Shown here in pieces: positions 1 to 8,024 of a stretch of 40,566 nt of DNA. Position numbers and translations under genes: made by a program. The DNA is from an uncultured Faecalibacterium sp. (GTDB lineage Bacteria > Bacillota > Clostridia > Oscillospirales > Ruminococcaceae), in contig URVW01000014.1 in NCBI GenBank assembly GCA_900551435.1, positions 1 to 40,566 on the forward strand, given 5' to 3'. The notes under the pieces were generated by a model. That model saw only the letters and a list, made by a program, of their open reading frames with translations. It was not told the origin of the DNA and ran no database searches. Each line of letters opens with the position of its first letter. The stretch's first letter is position 1.

Positions 1-52
1 AGGCGTCCCCTTGGGGGAGCTGGCTGCGAACGCAGTGAGCAGACTGAGGGGG
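1..52. repeat. Partial stem-loop repeat at window edge
   Basis: GC-rich stretch with two short palindromes: TCCCC/GGGGGA around position 10 and CTGCGAACGCAG around 24-35, ending in a GACTGAGGGG motif. Its tail resembles the GACTGAGAGG end of the repeats at 19684-19816 and 27533-27667, so it is probably a related, cut-off element. The left end lies outside the window. Confidence 0.45.
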
Positions 53-97
53 TAACTTCAGCGGCGGCTGTAAACTTTCCAGCCGAAGGCAAAAGCC

Positions 98-126
98 TTG
101 CGTATCGGCGGCGGGTGCGCTATTAT
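98..126 (+). promoter_or_regulatory. Predicted sigma-70 promoter for coaX-like gene
   Basis: TTGCGT at 98-103 and TATTAT at 121-126 are separated by 17 bases, followed by an AT-rich run. The predicted transcript starts near 133, about 37 bases before the ATG at 170. The ribosome site AAAGGAG lies at about 155-161. Confidence 0.5.
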
Positions 127-169
127 ATATTATATACATTATAAAGCGCCGCGAAAGGAGCCCTGACCC

Positions 170-946
170 ATGATCCTCACCGTCAATATCGGCAACACCC
201 ACATCACCGTGGGCGGCTACGAACAAGACACCCTTATCTTCTGCGGGCGGCTGCATTCCGACCCCGCTGCCACGGTGGAGGAATACGCCATCCGGCTGGT
301 GAATCTGTTACAGCTGTACGGGGCATCCCCGGCGCAGATCGAGGGCGGCATTCTGGGCAGCGTAGTGCCCATGCTCAGCGGGCGGGTGCTGGCGGCTTTA
401 CAGCTTTTATGCAAGGCACGCATCCTGACCGTGGGGCCGGGGCTGAAAAGCGGCATCAAGCTGCGGCTGGACAATCCCGCACAGCTGGGCGCAGAGCTGC
501 TGTGCGGCGCGGTGGCGGCGCTGGCAGAGTGTCCCGGGCCGCTGGTGGTCATCTCGGCAGACACTGCCATCTCCCTGATGGCAGTGAACGCCAAGCAGGA
601 ACTTGTGGGCGGTGTGATCCTGCCCGGGCCGCAGCTTTCCATGAATGCGCTGGTGCAGAAAACTGCCCAGCTGCCCCAGATCGACCCTGCTGCCCGCGCC
701 TCGGACTCGGTGTTGGGCAAAAGCACCTCGGCCTGTTTGCAAAACGGCTTTGTGCTGGGCACTGCCAGCCTGCTGGACGGTCTGGCTGACCGTTTCTGCG
801 CCGAGCTGGGCGCACAGACCGCTTTTTACGCCACCGGCGACCTGCCCCGCTCCATCCGGGAGGCCTGCCGCACCCCCATCCACTACCGCGAGACCCTGAT
901 CACCGACGGCCTGCACCGCATCTGGCTGCGAAACCGGAAGGGTTGA
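170..946 (+). CDS. coaX: Divergent type III pantothenate kinase (CoaX) homologue
   Basis: 258 residues, the usual CoaX length. CoaX is a cytoplasmic ASKHA-fold enzyme that phosphorylates pantothenate in the first step of CoA synthesis. Family landmarks are present: GNT near residue 8, GGVILPG at about 147-153, GKST at about 183 and a closing DGL. However, the three acidic residues known to matter in characterised CoaX enzymes appear replaced. The usual D of DxGNT is Asn6, the GADR motif reads GAEL (107-110), and the D of the DxGTAxT motif is Ser129 (SADTAIS). Family membership is clear, but kinase activity is doubtful. It could be an inactive paralogue, a regulator, or an enzyme with changed chemistry. 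The start is supported by AAAGGAG nine bases upstream. It stands alone and is followed by a tRNA promoter. Confidence 0.8.
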   Translation: MILTVNIGNTHITVGGYEQDTLIFCGRLHSDPAATVEEYAIRLVNLLQLYGASPAQIEGGILGSVVPMLSGRVLAALQLLCKARILTVGPGLKSGIKLRLDNPAQLGAELLCGAVAALAECPGPLVVISADTAISLMAVNAKQELVGGVILPGPQLSMNALVQKTAQLPQIDPAARASDSVLGKSTSACLQNGFVLGTASLLDGLADRFCAELGAQTAFYATGDLPRSIREACRTPIHYRETLITDGLHRIWLRNRKG

Positions 947-956
947 CGATTTTCGT

Positions 957-985
957 TTGCATTTTGCATCCCGATGTGTTATACT
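957..985 (+). promoter_or_regulatory. Predicted promoter of tRNA-Arg
   Basis: TTGCAT at 957-962 and TATACT at 980-985 with a 17-base spacer. It lies just after the coaX-like stop codon and gives a predicted start near 992, about 25 bases before the tRNA. Confidence 0.65.
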
Positions 986-1016
986 GTGTTGTACCCACCA
1001 AAGGGGTACGGCATTT

Positions 1017-1093
1017 GCGATCGTAGCTCAGCTGGATAGAGCGTTCGGCTCCGACCCGGAAGGCCAGAGGTTCGAATCCTCCCGGTCGCACCA
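1017..1093 (+). tRNA. tRNA-Arg (anticodon CCG)
   Basis: A 77-base cloverleaf. The acceptor stem GCGATCG pairs with CGGTCGC (one G-U pair). The D arm is GCTC/GAGC and the anticodon stem TTCGG/CCGGA encloses the loop CTCCGAC with anticodon CCG. The T loop is TTCGAAT. The discriminator A and the CCA end are encoded. It has its own promoter and terminator, so it is a single-gene transcript reading the CGG arginine codon. Confidence 0.96.
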
Positions 1094-1100
1094 AACAATG

Positions 1101-1145
1101 AAAATCCGAACTTTTTTCCGATAGGAGAAGGGTTCGGATTTTTTG
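1101..1145 (+). terminator. Rho-independent terminator after tRNA-Arg
   Basis: Arms AAAATCCGAAC (1101-1111) and GTTCGGATTTT (1132-1142 region) enclose a loop of about 20 bases, followed by a T-rich tail. Confidence 0.8.
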
Positions 1146-1261
1146 TTTTCTTTGGAAAACAAAATGAATCCCTTGCTTCCATCGAAAAGCGTCCTAGACC
1201 TTATCATAAGAAAGCACGACAGACTACTGTGAGAGTGCCGTAAGGCAGAAAGGACACAAAC

Positions 1262-1513
1262 ATGAAGTACGATGCAAGAGCCTACAAATTCAACATGGAC
1301 ACCGGGTGTGTGGAGCTTTTGCTCCGGGATGGGAGAAAGATTTCCATTGATTGCACTGGGGTCGAGGATGCGCTGGATGTGACCATGGTGCAGAGGTCGG
1401 AGTTAAACTACCTCATCTACAATGATCCATTGGGCTATGCGGATTTGATTCTGAACGGTGACCCGGAGGAATATTTGAAGAATGTGGCCGGGAGCCATGG
1501 GTTAGAAGATTAA
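1262..1513 (+). CDS. Small DUF6061-like protein of unknown function
   Basis: 83 residues, soluble, acidic, with no membrane segment or signal. It resembles the short Firmicute proteins grouped as DUF6061. Shared features are an N-terminal NMDTG-C-ELL strand pattern, a central QRSELNYLIYNDP motif (about residues 44-56) and a C-terminal NGDPEEYL. No biochemical role is known to me for the family. The start is supported by AGAAAGGA about nine bases upstream. It is a single gene bounded by the tRNA terminator and the hairpin at 1512-1567. The family name is from memory of these motifs and should be confirmed by a profile search. Confidence 0.75.
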   Translation: MKYDARAYKFNMDTGCVELLLRDGRKISIDCTGVEDALDVTMVQRSELNYLIYNDPLGYADLILNGDPEEYLKNVAGSHGLED

Positions 1514-1567
1514 GGAAAAGCGGATGCGGTTTGAGGATTTTCTTCAGACTGCATCCGCTTTTTCCTT
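1512..1567. terminator. Bidirectional terminator between convergent genes
   Basis: Long inverted repeat: AAGGAAAAGCGGATGCGGT at the left and ACTGCATCCGCTTTTTCCTT at the right. The A-run on one side and T-run on the other suit termination in both directions. It overlaps the last codons of the AraC-family gene. Confidence 0.8.
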
Positions 1568-2332
1568 GTCAAGAGGGATGCTTCCACCAGATTTTTCTGA
1601 TTTACGGAAAAAACGATTCCGAAACTCCTTAGGTGTATACCCGGTCTGCACCCGGAGCACTCGGATGAAATGGCTCTGAGAGCTGAACGCAAGTGAAGCA
1701 GCAATTTCGGCATAGCTGTAATCGGAAAAACGCAGCATATTCTGCGCGGCTTCGATTCGTTTTGATAGGATGTATTGGGAAAGTATCTGTCCGGTTTCTT
1801 TTTTGAAAAGGGTGGACAGATAGCTTCGATTCAAGCCAACGTGTTCTGCCAAGGTTTCTGTGTGGATTGGTTCATGCAAATGATAATAGATGTAATCCAT
1901 ACAAAGAATAATGGGCTTGGAGTAAACATTGACTTTGCCTAGCGCAGCAACTTCTCTGGTGTAAAATGAAAACATATCCGTCTGAAGTGTTTTTATCTCG
2001 TCGATGCTTTGCAGCGCGTCCATTTTCAGAATGTAGAGATCGCTGCTATTATAAGCACGCTCGGCATCCATACCGCCTGCAATAGCACTCCGGCAGGCCA
2101 GCGTAATGGATGCCACAAAGAGGTATTTGAAGTTACGCAGCGGGTCGTCTGAGATATGGCCGGTCAGGTCAGAGGAAAACATTTTTGTTCCCTCTTCTAT
2201 GGCTCTAGGGTCGCCCATACGTAGAAGGTCGTACTGGTACATATCCTCCGTGTGTGTATGATGCCGGACAGCAGTTTCCCTATGAAGATATTCCATGTAC
2301 CGAAGTTTCTTTTCAGTGACAGGTCTGTTCAT
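1544..2332 (-). CDS. AraC-family transcriptional regulator
   Basis: 262 residues. The C-terminal third (about 150-245) is a typical AraC DNA-binding region with two helix-turn-helix units: LAEHVGLNRSYLSTLFKKETG, then YAEIAASLAFSSQSHFIRVLRVQTGYTPKEFR. The first 150 residues form a mostly helical region without an obvious cupin fold, so the inducer is unknown. GAGGTG precedes the ATG. The gene diverges from the broken acetyltransferase at 2458, which may have been its target. The last nine codons run into the shared terminator. Confidence 0.9.
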   Translation of the reverse strand: MNRPVTEKKLRYMEYLHRETAVRHHTHTEDMYQYDLLRMGDPRAIEEGTKMFSSDLTGHISDDPLRNFKYLFVASITLACRSAIAGGMDAERAYNSSDLYILKMDALQSIDEIKTLQTDMFSFYTREVAALGKVNVYSKPIILCMDYIYYHLHEPIHTETLAEHVGLNRSYLSTLFKKETGQILSQYILSKRIEAAQNMLRFSDYSYAEIAASLAFSSQSHFIRVLRVQTGYTPKEFRNRFFRKSEKSGGSIPLDKEKADAV

Positions 2333-2356
2333 TCTGACACCTCGCTTTCTGCAACG

Positions 2357-2385
2357 ATTGTATTATAAAACAAACGAAAATGCAA
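2357..2385 (-). promoter_or_regulatory. Predicted promoter of the AraC-family gene
   Basis: On the minus strand TTGCAT (2380-2385) and TACAAT (2357-2362) are 17 bases apart. The predicted start is about 20 bases upstream of the ATG. Confidence 0.55.
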
Positions 2386-2457
2386 TAAAATCCATAAAGA
2401 ATATGGTATGCTGACTTTGACAGAGAAAAAGCAACCATTCAGAAATGGAGGATGTTT

Positions 2458-2901
2458 ATGACCGAAGAAGAAAAGCTGGACGCAGGACTTGAATACGATT
2501 TTTGGGATGCAGGTGTTAATGGCCGGAAGCTGAATGCCATCAAGTTTTGCCGGGAACTGCGCAAGATGCAGGATGCCGATGCGACCGAAGCGGAGCAGGA
2601 AGTTTTGATCCGGCAGTATTTTGGTGCAGTGGGACGAGATGTGTGCCTTTGCCCCGGTTTCATGTGTGACAGCGGAAAAAACATCTACGTTGGTGACCAG
2701 TTCCTCACAAATTACAATGTGACAATCCTTGACATTATGCCGGTGCATATCGGTGACTATGTGATGATCGGGCCGAACACCCTGATCACTAGTCCGAGTT
2801 TTTATTACAATTCGATGATTCAAATCGTTGGCAACAACATCGAATTGTATGTCGCAAATATGCGGTTTATGGTTGAACAATGCAGCTGTCCTTGCGACTG
2901 A
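2458..2901 (+). pseudogene. Truncated maltose/galactoside O-acetyltransferase (LacA/Maa family)
   Basis: The protein starts as a normal hexapeptide-repeat sugar acetyltransferase. It has the N-terminal maltose-acetyltransferase helix region (EKLDAGLEYDFWD), then a left-handed beta-helix start with VHIGDYVMIGPNTLIT. Homology stops at about base 2790, residue 111 of an expected 185-200. The catalytic His region and the remaining hexapeptide coils are missing, and about 37 unrelated residues follow. It is therefore very likely inactive. GGAGG at 2447-2451 fits the ATG at 2458 better than the ATG at 2452. The break coincides with a rearranged stretch. Confidence 0.75.
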
Positions 2902-3018
2902 GGCGATATGCTTGAGCGTTGCCATACAGTTCACCCAGAACTTTCTCGGCGTGCAGCCGGAACGCGGTCAGGTCTGCAAGTTCGTCAAGAATTTTCGCTC
3001 GTATACTTTTGTAAAAAA
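2791..3018. other. Rearranged non-coding stretch with inverted repeat
   Basis: Sequence between the broken acetyltransferase and the livF stop. It holds a perfect 10-base inverted repeat, CAATTCGATG at 2808-2817 and CATCGAATTG at 2838-2847. On the minus strand a frame of about 44 codons without a start (from about 3001 down to a stop at 2867-2869) has protein-like composition, including ILDELADLTAFRLHAEKVL. It may be the tail of a lost gene, but I do not recognise it. No terminator for livF is visible. Confidence 0.4.
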
Positions 3019-3735
3019 TCAATCGGCGCGCTTCCGACCCAGATAAGCTGCCTTGACCTGCTCGTTGGCCAGAAGCTCAGCGCCGGTGCCAGAGAGCGTC
3101 AGATTGCCGGTCTCAAGGACATAAGCATAGTCGGCTACCTTCAGTGCCATGTTGGCGTTCTGTTCGTTCAGCAGCACGGTGATGCCCTGCTGGTTCACGG
3201 TGCGGATGATGTCAAAAATCTCCCGCACGACAATGGGCGCGAGACCAAGGCTCGGCTCATCCAGCATCAGCAGCTTGGGCTTGCTCATCAGGGCGCGGCC
3301 TACGGCCAGCATCTGTTGCTCACCGCCAGAGAGAGTGCCGGCGCTCTGCCAGCTGCGCTCTTTCAGGCGGGGAAACAGGCTGTACACCCACTCGAGGTCT
3401 TTTTCGGTCTCGGCCTTGTTTTTGCGCAGGTAGGCACCAATTTTCAGATTCTCGACGACAGTCAAATCAGCGAACACCCGGCGGCCTTCCGGCGACATGG
3501 CAATGCCGCTGGCCACGATTTGGTCAATGGGCTTGCCCAGCAGCTCCTGCCCGTTCCACAAAATAGAGCCGCTCTGTGCCTTGACGAGGCCGGAGATGGT
3601 GCGCATCAGGGTGGATTTGCCGGCACCGTTGGCACCGATGAGGGTGACGATCTTGCCCTCCGGCACAGTCAACGACACGCCGCGCAAGGCCTGAATACCG
3701 CCATAAGAAACGTGTAAATCCTTGATTTCAAGCAT
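3019..3735 (-). CDS. livF: Branched-chain amino-acid ABC transporter ATP-binding protein LivF
   Basis: 238 residues, full length for LivF. It is one of two ATPases powering a high-affinity branched-chain amino-acid importer on the inner membrane face. Visible motifs are Walker A GANGAGKST (about 35-43), the signature LSGGEQQM (about 136), Walker B LLMLDEPSLGLAP and the switch region. The last gene of livJHMGF, it overlaps livG by eight bases, which indicates translational coupling. The ligand (Leu/Ile/Val or another small molecule) cannot be fixed from sequence. No clear terminator follows. Confidence 0.93.
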   Translation of the reverse strand: MLEIKDLHVSYGGIQALRGVSLTVPEGKIVTLIGANGAGKSTLMRTISGLVKAQSGSILWNGQELLGKPIDQIVASGIAMSPEGRRVFADLTVVENLKIGAYLRKNKAETEKDLEWVYSLFPRLKERSWQSAGTLSGGEQQMLAVGRALMSKPKLLMLDEPSLGLAPIVVREIFDIIRTVNQQGITVLLNEQNANMALKVADYAYVLETGNLTLSGTGAELLANEQVKAAYLGRKRAD

Positions 3736-4570
3736 CTTCGTCTACCCCCAGATAAGCGTCGATCACACGCGGGTCGTTCTGCACCTCGGCCGGTGTGCCT
3801 TCGGCAATCAGACGGCCAAAGTCCAGCACATACACGCGGTCAGAAATGTCCATCACCAAATCCATGTGGTGCTCGATCATAAACACCGTCAGATTGAAAT
3901 CGGTGCGGATGCGGTCGATAAAAGCGGTCAGCTCTTCCGTTTCCTGCGGATTCATGCCGGCGGCGGGCTCATCCAGAAGCAGAAGCTTGGGTTCTGTCGC
4001 CAGTGCGCGGGCGATCTCGACGCGGCGCTGCAGGCCGTAGGGCAGACCGGTCGCCAGCTCGTTGCGAACATCCTGCAGGCCAAGTACCTGCAAAAGATGC
4101 TCACACTCCTCGCGCTGGCGCTTTTCCTCATCGGCATTCAGACGGAAAGTGGCGCTCAGCAGATTGGCGGAACGGCGGCAGTGCTTGGCAATGAGCACGT
4201 TTTCAAAGACGGTCTGGCTCTTCCACAGGCGGATGTTCTGGAAGGTGCGGGCGATGCCCATTTGGGTGATTTTATCGGGTGTTGGCGCGATAATGTGCGA
4301 ATATTTTCCGGCATTCTGGCCCTTGTAGAGCTTTTTCATCTTGCCGTGGGGCGTGTTCTCGATGATCTTGCGGCCCTCGAACCATACCGCGCCGTTGGTG
4401 GGGGCGTATACGCCTGTGACGACGTTGAAGGCAGTAGTCTTGCCTGCACCGTTGGGACCGATCAGGGAGACGATTTGGTTCTTATCTACTTTCAGGTTCA
4501 GGTTATCCACAGCCACCACGCCGCCAAATTGCATGGTCGCGTTTTCAATGGTCAATACGTTTTCACTCAT
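3728..4570 (-). CDS. livG: Branched-chain amino-acid ABC transporter ATP-binding protein LivG
   Basis: 280 residues, slightly longer than the typical 255. It is the second ATPase of the importer. Walker A is GPNGAGKTT (about 38-46). Walker B is LLLLDEPAAGMNP, the LivG version in which A-G-M replaces the LivF S-L-G-L. A signature-like LPYGLQRRVEIARAL lies between them. The C-terminal GTPAEVQNDPRVIDAYLG is characteristic of LivG. AAGGAGG precedes the ATG, and the start overlaps the livM stop as ATGA. Confidence 0.93.
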   Translation of the reverse strand: MSENVLTIENATMQFGGVVAVDNLNLKVDKNQIVSLIGPNGAGKTTAFNVVTGVYAPTNGAVWFEGRKIIENTPHGKMKKLYKGQNAGKYSHIIAPTPDKITQMGIARTFQNIRLWKSQTVFENVLIAKHCRRSANLLSATFRLNADEEKRQREECEHLLQVLGLQDVRNELATGLPYGLQRRVEIARALATEPKLLLLDEPAAGMNPQETEELTAFIDRIRTDFNLTVFMIEHHMDLVMDISDRVYVLDFGRLIAEGTPAEVQNDPRVIDAYLGVDEDA

Positions 4571-5730
4571 TTGGAACGCACCTCCTTTTTGGCAGCTTTC
4601 GCAGTGGATGCAGGCTTTTTCTGGAAGAGTTCCCGGTCGCCCATGATGCCCTTGCGGAAGAACAGCACCACAGCCATAATGATGATGCTGAACACCACCA
4701 TGCGGAAGCCGGAGCGCAGCAGCGGCAGACGGAAGCCGCCGATGTAGGTCTCATTGTCGAGGAAGCGCAGCAGCCATTCGGAGCTTGCAATGAACAGAAA
4801 AGAGGCGATGACAGAGCCGGACACCGAGCCGATGCCGCCGATGACAACAATCAGCAAAATTTCGTAGGTCATGCTGGATTTGAAGGTGGTAGCCTGCACG
4901 CTGGCCTGATACATAGCCAGCATGGCACCGGAAATGCCCGCAAAGAAGCTGCTGATAATAAAGCTCATCCGCTTATGGCTGGCGAGGTTGATGCCCATCG
5001 CCTCGGCGGCAATCTCATCGTCGCGGATGGCTTTGAACGCACGGCCATAGGTGGAGTTGATGAGCAGCAGGATGATGGCGATGCAGATGCCGGAGAAGAG
5101 GAAGGGCATGACGGTTTCCAGATGCAGGGTGATGCCGCCCAGCGGGATGGAGAAGCTGGAAAAGCTGGTGAAGCCATACAGAAGGTTGGAGCCGTTGGTC
5201 AGGGGGCCGAAGCCTTCGTACACCACAGCAGCGCGGATGATCTCCGCGAAGCCCAGCGTGGCAATGGCGAGATAGTCGCTCTTCAGCTTCAGCACCGGCA
5301 GACCGATCAGGAAGGCGAACAGCGCTGCAACGCAGCCAGCCAGAATCAGGCAGAAGATGACGCCCAGCAGCAGACCAAGCCCGCCCAGAGGCTTAGACAG
5401 CAGCTCGGGAATCGAAAAGCCGATGCCGCCATTGGAATAGCGCTGGTAAATGGATTTCTGGGAGGCGGCGGGAATGGTAAGGATGGCGTAGGTGTAAGCG
5501 CCCAGCAGCATAAAGCCAGCCTGCCCCAGACTGAACAGGCCCGTGAAGCCGTTCAGCAGGTTCATGGAGACAGCCACCAGCGCATAGATGGCACCCTTGC
5601 GCAGGACGGTGAGCAGCATGGAAGGCACGAAACTCAGGTTGTCCAGTGCCAGCAAAACGGCCAGCAGCGCGATGAGCGCCAGCGCCGCCCGGAGGTAGAT
5701 GCGTTTTTTCTCTTGTTTCATGGTCGTCAC
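4567..5730 (-). CDS. livM: Branched-chain amino-acid ABC transporter permease LivM
   Basis: 387 residues with about ten hydrophobic segments. It forms the transmembrane channel together with LivH. The LivM signature region EIIRAAVVYEGFGPLTNGSNLL and the EAA-like loop GRAFKAIRDDEIAAEAMGIN, which contacts the ATPases, are visible. Its start is a GTG overlapping the livH stop as GTGA. An ATG three codons downstream (5721) is an alternative. The C-terminal tail is Lys-rich and cytoplasmic. Confidence 0.92.
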   Translation of the reverse strand: MTTMKQEKKRIYLRAALALIALLAVLLALDNLSFVPSMLLTVLRKGAIYALVAVSMNLLNGFTGLFSLGQAGFMLLGAYTYAILTIPAASQKSIYQRYSNGGIGFSIPELLSKPLGGLGLLLGVIFCLILAGCVAALFAFLIGLPVLKLKSDYLAIATLGFAEIIRAAVVYEGFGPLTNGSNLLYGFTSFSSFSIPLGGITLHLETVMPFLFSGICIAIILLLINSTYGRAFKAIRDDEIAAEAMGINLASHKRMSFIISSFFAGISGAMLAMYQASVQATTFKSSMTYEILLIVVIGGIGSVSGSVIASFLFIASSEWLLRFLDNETYIGGFRLPLLRSGFRMVVFSIIIMAVVLFFRKGIMGDRELFQKKPASTAKAAKKEVRSK

Positions 5731-6605
5731 ACTTTCTCGGTCAGGTTTTCGCTGAACAGGCCGGTGGGCTTGACTGCCAGCACCACAATGAGCAGCGCAA
5801 AGGTGAAAGCATCGCTGAAGGTGGTAGCACCGGCACCTTTGATGAGGCTCTCGCAGATGCCGATGATGAAGCCGCCGATCACAGCGCCCGGGATGGAGCC
5901 GATGCCGCCGAACACTGCCGCCACAAAGGCTTTCAGGCCGGGCATCGCGCCGACGGTGGGGGTGATGGCCGTGTAGTTGGAGAAGTACATCATGGAACCG
6001 ATGGCAGCCAGAAAGCTGCCCACGGCAAAGGTAAAGCTGATGACGTTGTTGATCTTGATGCCCATGAGCTGTGCCGTTTCAAAATCGCGGGAGGCGGCAC
6101 GCATTGCCATGCCGATCTTGGTCTTCTGGATCAGGGTGACGAGCGCAGCGACCAGAATTACAACAAGGAAGGGTGTGACCACCGTGACACGCTTGGTCTG
6201 GCAGCCCAGCACCGTGACCGTATCGCTGATCCACGGCAGAGCGGGATATTGTTTGGCCAGGCCGCCAGTGACGTACCACATCAGGTTTTGCAGCAGGTAC
6301 GACATACCGATGGCCGAGATCATGACCGACATACGAGGTGCGGTGCGCAGGGGCTTGTAAGCGATTTTTTCCACTGCGATGCCCAGCAGCACCGTGGCCG
6401 CGATGACCAGCGGGATGGAGACGGTCAGCGGCAGGGATGCCGTGGCGTAGACCATCAGAAAACCGGCGACGGTGAAAATATCGCCGTGGGCAAAGTTGAT
6501 GAGGCGGAGAATGCCGTACACCATCGTGTAGCCGATGGCGATCAGTGCATATTGGCCGCCCACCGAGATGCCTGCCAGCAGATAGGGCAGAAACTTTGCA
6601 GCCAT
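5727..6605 (-). CDS. livH: Branched-chain amino-acid ABC transporter permease LivH
   Basis: 292 residues with about eight membrane segments, the partner of LivM. The family motif GYTMVYGILRLINFAHGD lies near the N-terminus, and the ATPase-contact loop MAMRAASRDFETAQLMGIK near the centre. The ATG at 6605 is chosen because GGAGGG sits eight bases upstream. An in-frame ATG at 6620 overlaps that ribosome site and would lengthen the protein by five residues. The gene lies about 97 bases after livJ, with a stem-loop between them. Confidence 0.93.
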   Translation of the reverse strand: MAAKFLPYLLAGISVGGQYALIAIGYTMVYGILRLINFAHGDIFTVAGFLMVYATASLPLTVSIPLVIAATVLLGIAVEKIAYKPLRTAPRMSVMISAIGMSYLLQNLMWYVTGGLAKQYPALPWISDTVTVLGCQTKRVTVVTPFLVVILVAALVTLIQKTKIGMAMRAASRDFETAQLMGIKINNVISFTFAVGSFLAAIGSMMYFSNYTAITPTVGAMPGLKAFVAAVFGGIGSIPGAVIGGFIIGICESLIKGAGATTFSDAFTFALLIVVLAVKPTGLFSENLTEKV

Positions 6606-6646
6606 GAGAGAACCCTCCATTTCTTACAACAGGTTTCACAAGCAAA

Positions 6647-6676
6647 GCGCAGGCAGAGGCTGCCCCCCGCCTGCGT
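6647..6676 (-). promoter_or_regulatory. Stem-loop between livJ and livH
   Basis: Arms CGCAGGC/GCCTGCG (6648-6654 and 6669-6675) form a GC-rich hairpin without a T-run. Such hairpins commonly stabilise the binding-protein message or thin out downstream transcription, giving more binding protein than permease. That role is inferred here. Confidence 0.5.
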
Positions 6677-6702
6677 TCTGTTATTTTAAGCGAAAATGTG
6701 CA

Positions 6703-7914
6703 TTAGCCTTCCACGCTCTGGGTCTTGACGAACTCAAATGCGCCGTCGGAGGCTTTCTTGATGTAGGCCATATCCTTATTGGCGTCGCCGGTGGTCTGGT
6801 CGAAGGTGATGCTGCCAGTCACGCCGTCGTAATCCACGCCGAACAGGGCGTTCTTGATGGCGGTGCCGTCGGTGCTGCCCGCTGCCTTGATAGCTTCCAG
6901 TGCCGTCATGTAGCCGTCATAGCCCAGTGCGGAGACAGCAGCAACAATATCGTTGCCGCCGTTGTTGGTCAGCTTCTGGCTGTCGGCGTTGAGCCACTCC
7001 TTGAAGCCGGTGACGAACTCCTTGGCTGCGCCGGAGTCGTCATTCTCATCGAAGAAGGTGGAGCAGTAGACCTGCACGCTGGTACCCTTCTGAGCGTCCA
7101 GAATAACGCTGGACTCCCAGGTATCGCCTGCGGTGATGGGCTTGTCGAAACCGGCAGAAGCGGCCTGTGTGATGATCTGGGCGGCGTAAGTGGTGGCGCA
7201 GGGGGCAAAAATGACGTCTGCACCGGCGTTGATAGCATTCTGGATGTAGGCGGAGAAGTCGGAGGTGCCTTCCGGGAACTGCTCGCTGGTGACGGTGCCG
7301 CCCAGATCCTCAAACGCATTGACAAAGTAGGTGGCCAGACCAGAGCCGTAGTCCTCGCCCAGCATACTCAGCACGTAGGCGTTGGAAGCGCTGAACTCAT
7401 CCTTTGCAAAGTTTGCCATGACCGAACCCTGGAACGGGTCGAGGAAGCAGACGCGGAAGTAATAGGGGTTTGCCTCGGTGACGGCGGGGTTGGTGCAGGA
7501 GCAGCCGATGGCCGGGATGGAAGCGGACTGGAAGGTGGGAGCGGCTGCGATGGAGCAGCCAGAGCCGTAGCTGCCCAGAACGACGGAAACTTTCTTGGAG
7601 ACAAGCTCCTGTGCTGCGGTCACAGCCTTATCGGTGCTGGACTGGTTATCCACTTCCACCAACTCGACGGTATAGGTCTCGCCGCCGATGTCCACAGTGG
7701 GGGCGATGCTGTTGGCGTATTCGATGCCCAACACTTCCTGCTTGCCGCCTGCGCCGTTGTCGCCGGAAGCTGGCTCAAATACACCGATCTTCACGGTCTT
7801 GCCGCCGGTGCTGCCGCTGCCGGAGCCGGAAGAAGAGCAGCCTGCCAGAGCTGCTGCGGTGGCTGCCAGACCAGACGCTTTCAGGAAATCACGACGAGAA
7901 ATAAATGCCTTCAT
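6703..7914 (-). CDS. livJ: Branched-chain amino-acid ABC transporter substrate-binding lipoprotein
   Basis: 403 residues, a type I periplasmic-binding fold of the LivJ/LivK family. It is anchored outside the membrane and delivers ligand to LivHM. The N-terminus has SRRDFLKA, a twin-arginine-like motif, a hydrophobic stretch and the lipobox LAGC at about residues 22-25, then a Ser/Gly linker. This predicts a Tat- or Sec-exported lipoprotein. The core shows KIGVFEPASGDNGAGGKQ and the family YDGYMTALEAIKAAGS. GGAGGA precedes the ATG. It is the first gene of the liv operon. Confidence 0.92.
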   Translation of the reverse strand: MKAFISRRDFLKASGLAATAAALAGCSSSGSGSGSTGGKTVKIGVFEPASGDNGAGGKQEVLGIEYANSIAPTVDIGGETYTVELVEVDNQSSTDKAVTAAQELVSKKVSVVLGSYGSGCSIAAAPTFQSASIPAIGCSCTNPAVTEANPYYFRVCFLDPFQGSVMANFAKDEFSASNAYVLSMLGEDYGSGLATYFVNAFEDLGGTVTSEQFPEGTSDFSAYIQNAINAGADVIFAPCATTYAAQIITQAASAGFDKPITAGDTWESSVILDAQKGTSVQVYCSTFFDENDDSGAAKEFVTGFKEWLNADSQKLTNNGGNDIVAAVSALGYDGYMTALEAIKAAGSTDGTAIKNALFGVDYDGVTGSITFDQTTGDANKDMAYIKKASDGAFEFVKTQSVEG

Positions 7915-7960
7915 AAGAAATATCCTCCTCTATGCAGTCGTGTCAATTTTAATTTTCCCA

Positions 7961-8013
7961 CAAAAGAAAACCCGCAGCGGCGCAGAAATCCTTCGTTCCT
8001 GCACCGTTGCGGG
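7961..8013 (-). terminator. Terminator-like hairpin in the liv leader (possible attenuator)
   Basis: On the minus strand GCCCGCAACGGTGCAG pairs with CTGCGCCGCTGCGGG and is followed by TTTTCTTTTG. The predicted livJ promoter (8025-8053) lies upstream of it and livJ downstream, so it sits inside the leader. It may act as an attenuator, or end read-through from the upstream sugar-acid operon. Confidence 0.65.
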
Positions 8014-8024
8014 CTTCTGACAAT

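Noticed and set aside
2329..2934. 201-residue minus-strand frame over the acetyltransferase remnant
   Set aside because: It overlaps the clear plus-strand acetyltransferase homology and the AraC promoter, and has no recognised domain.
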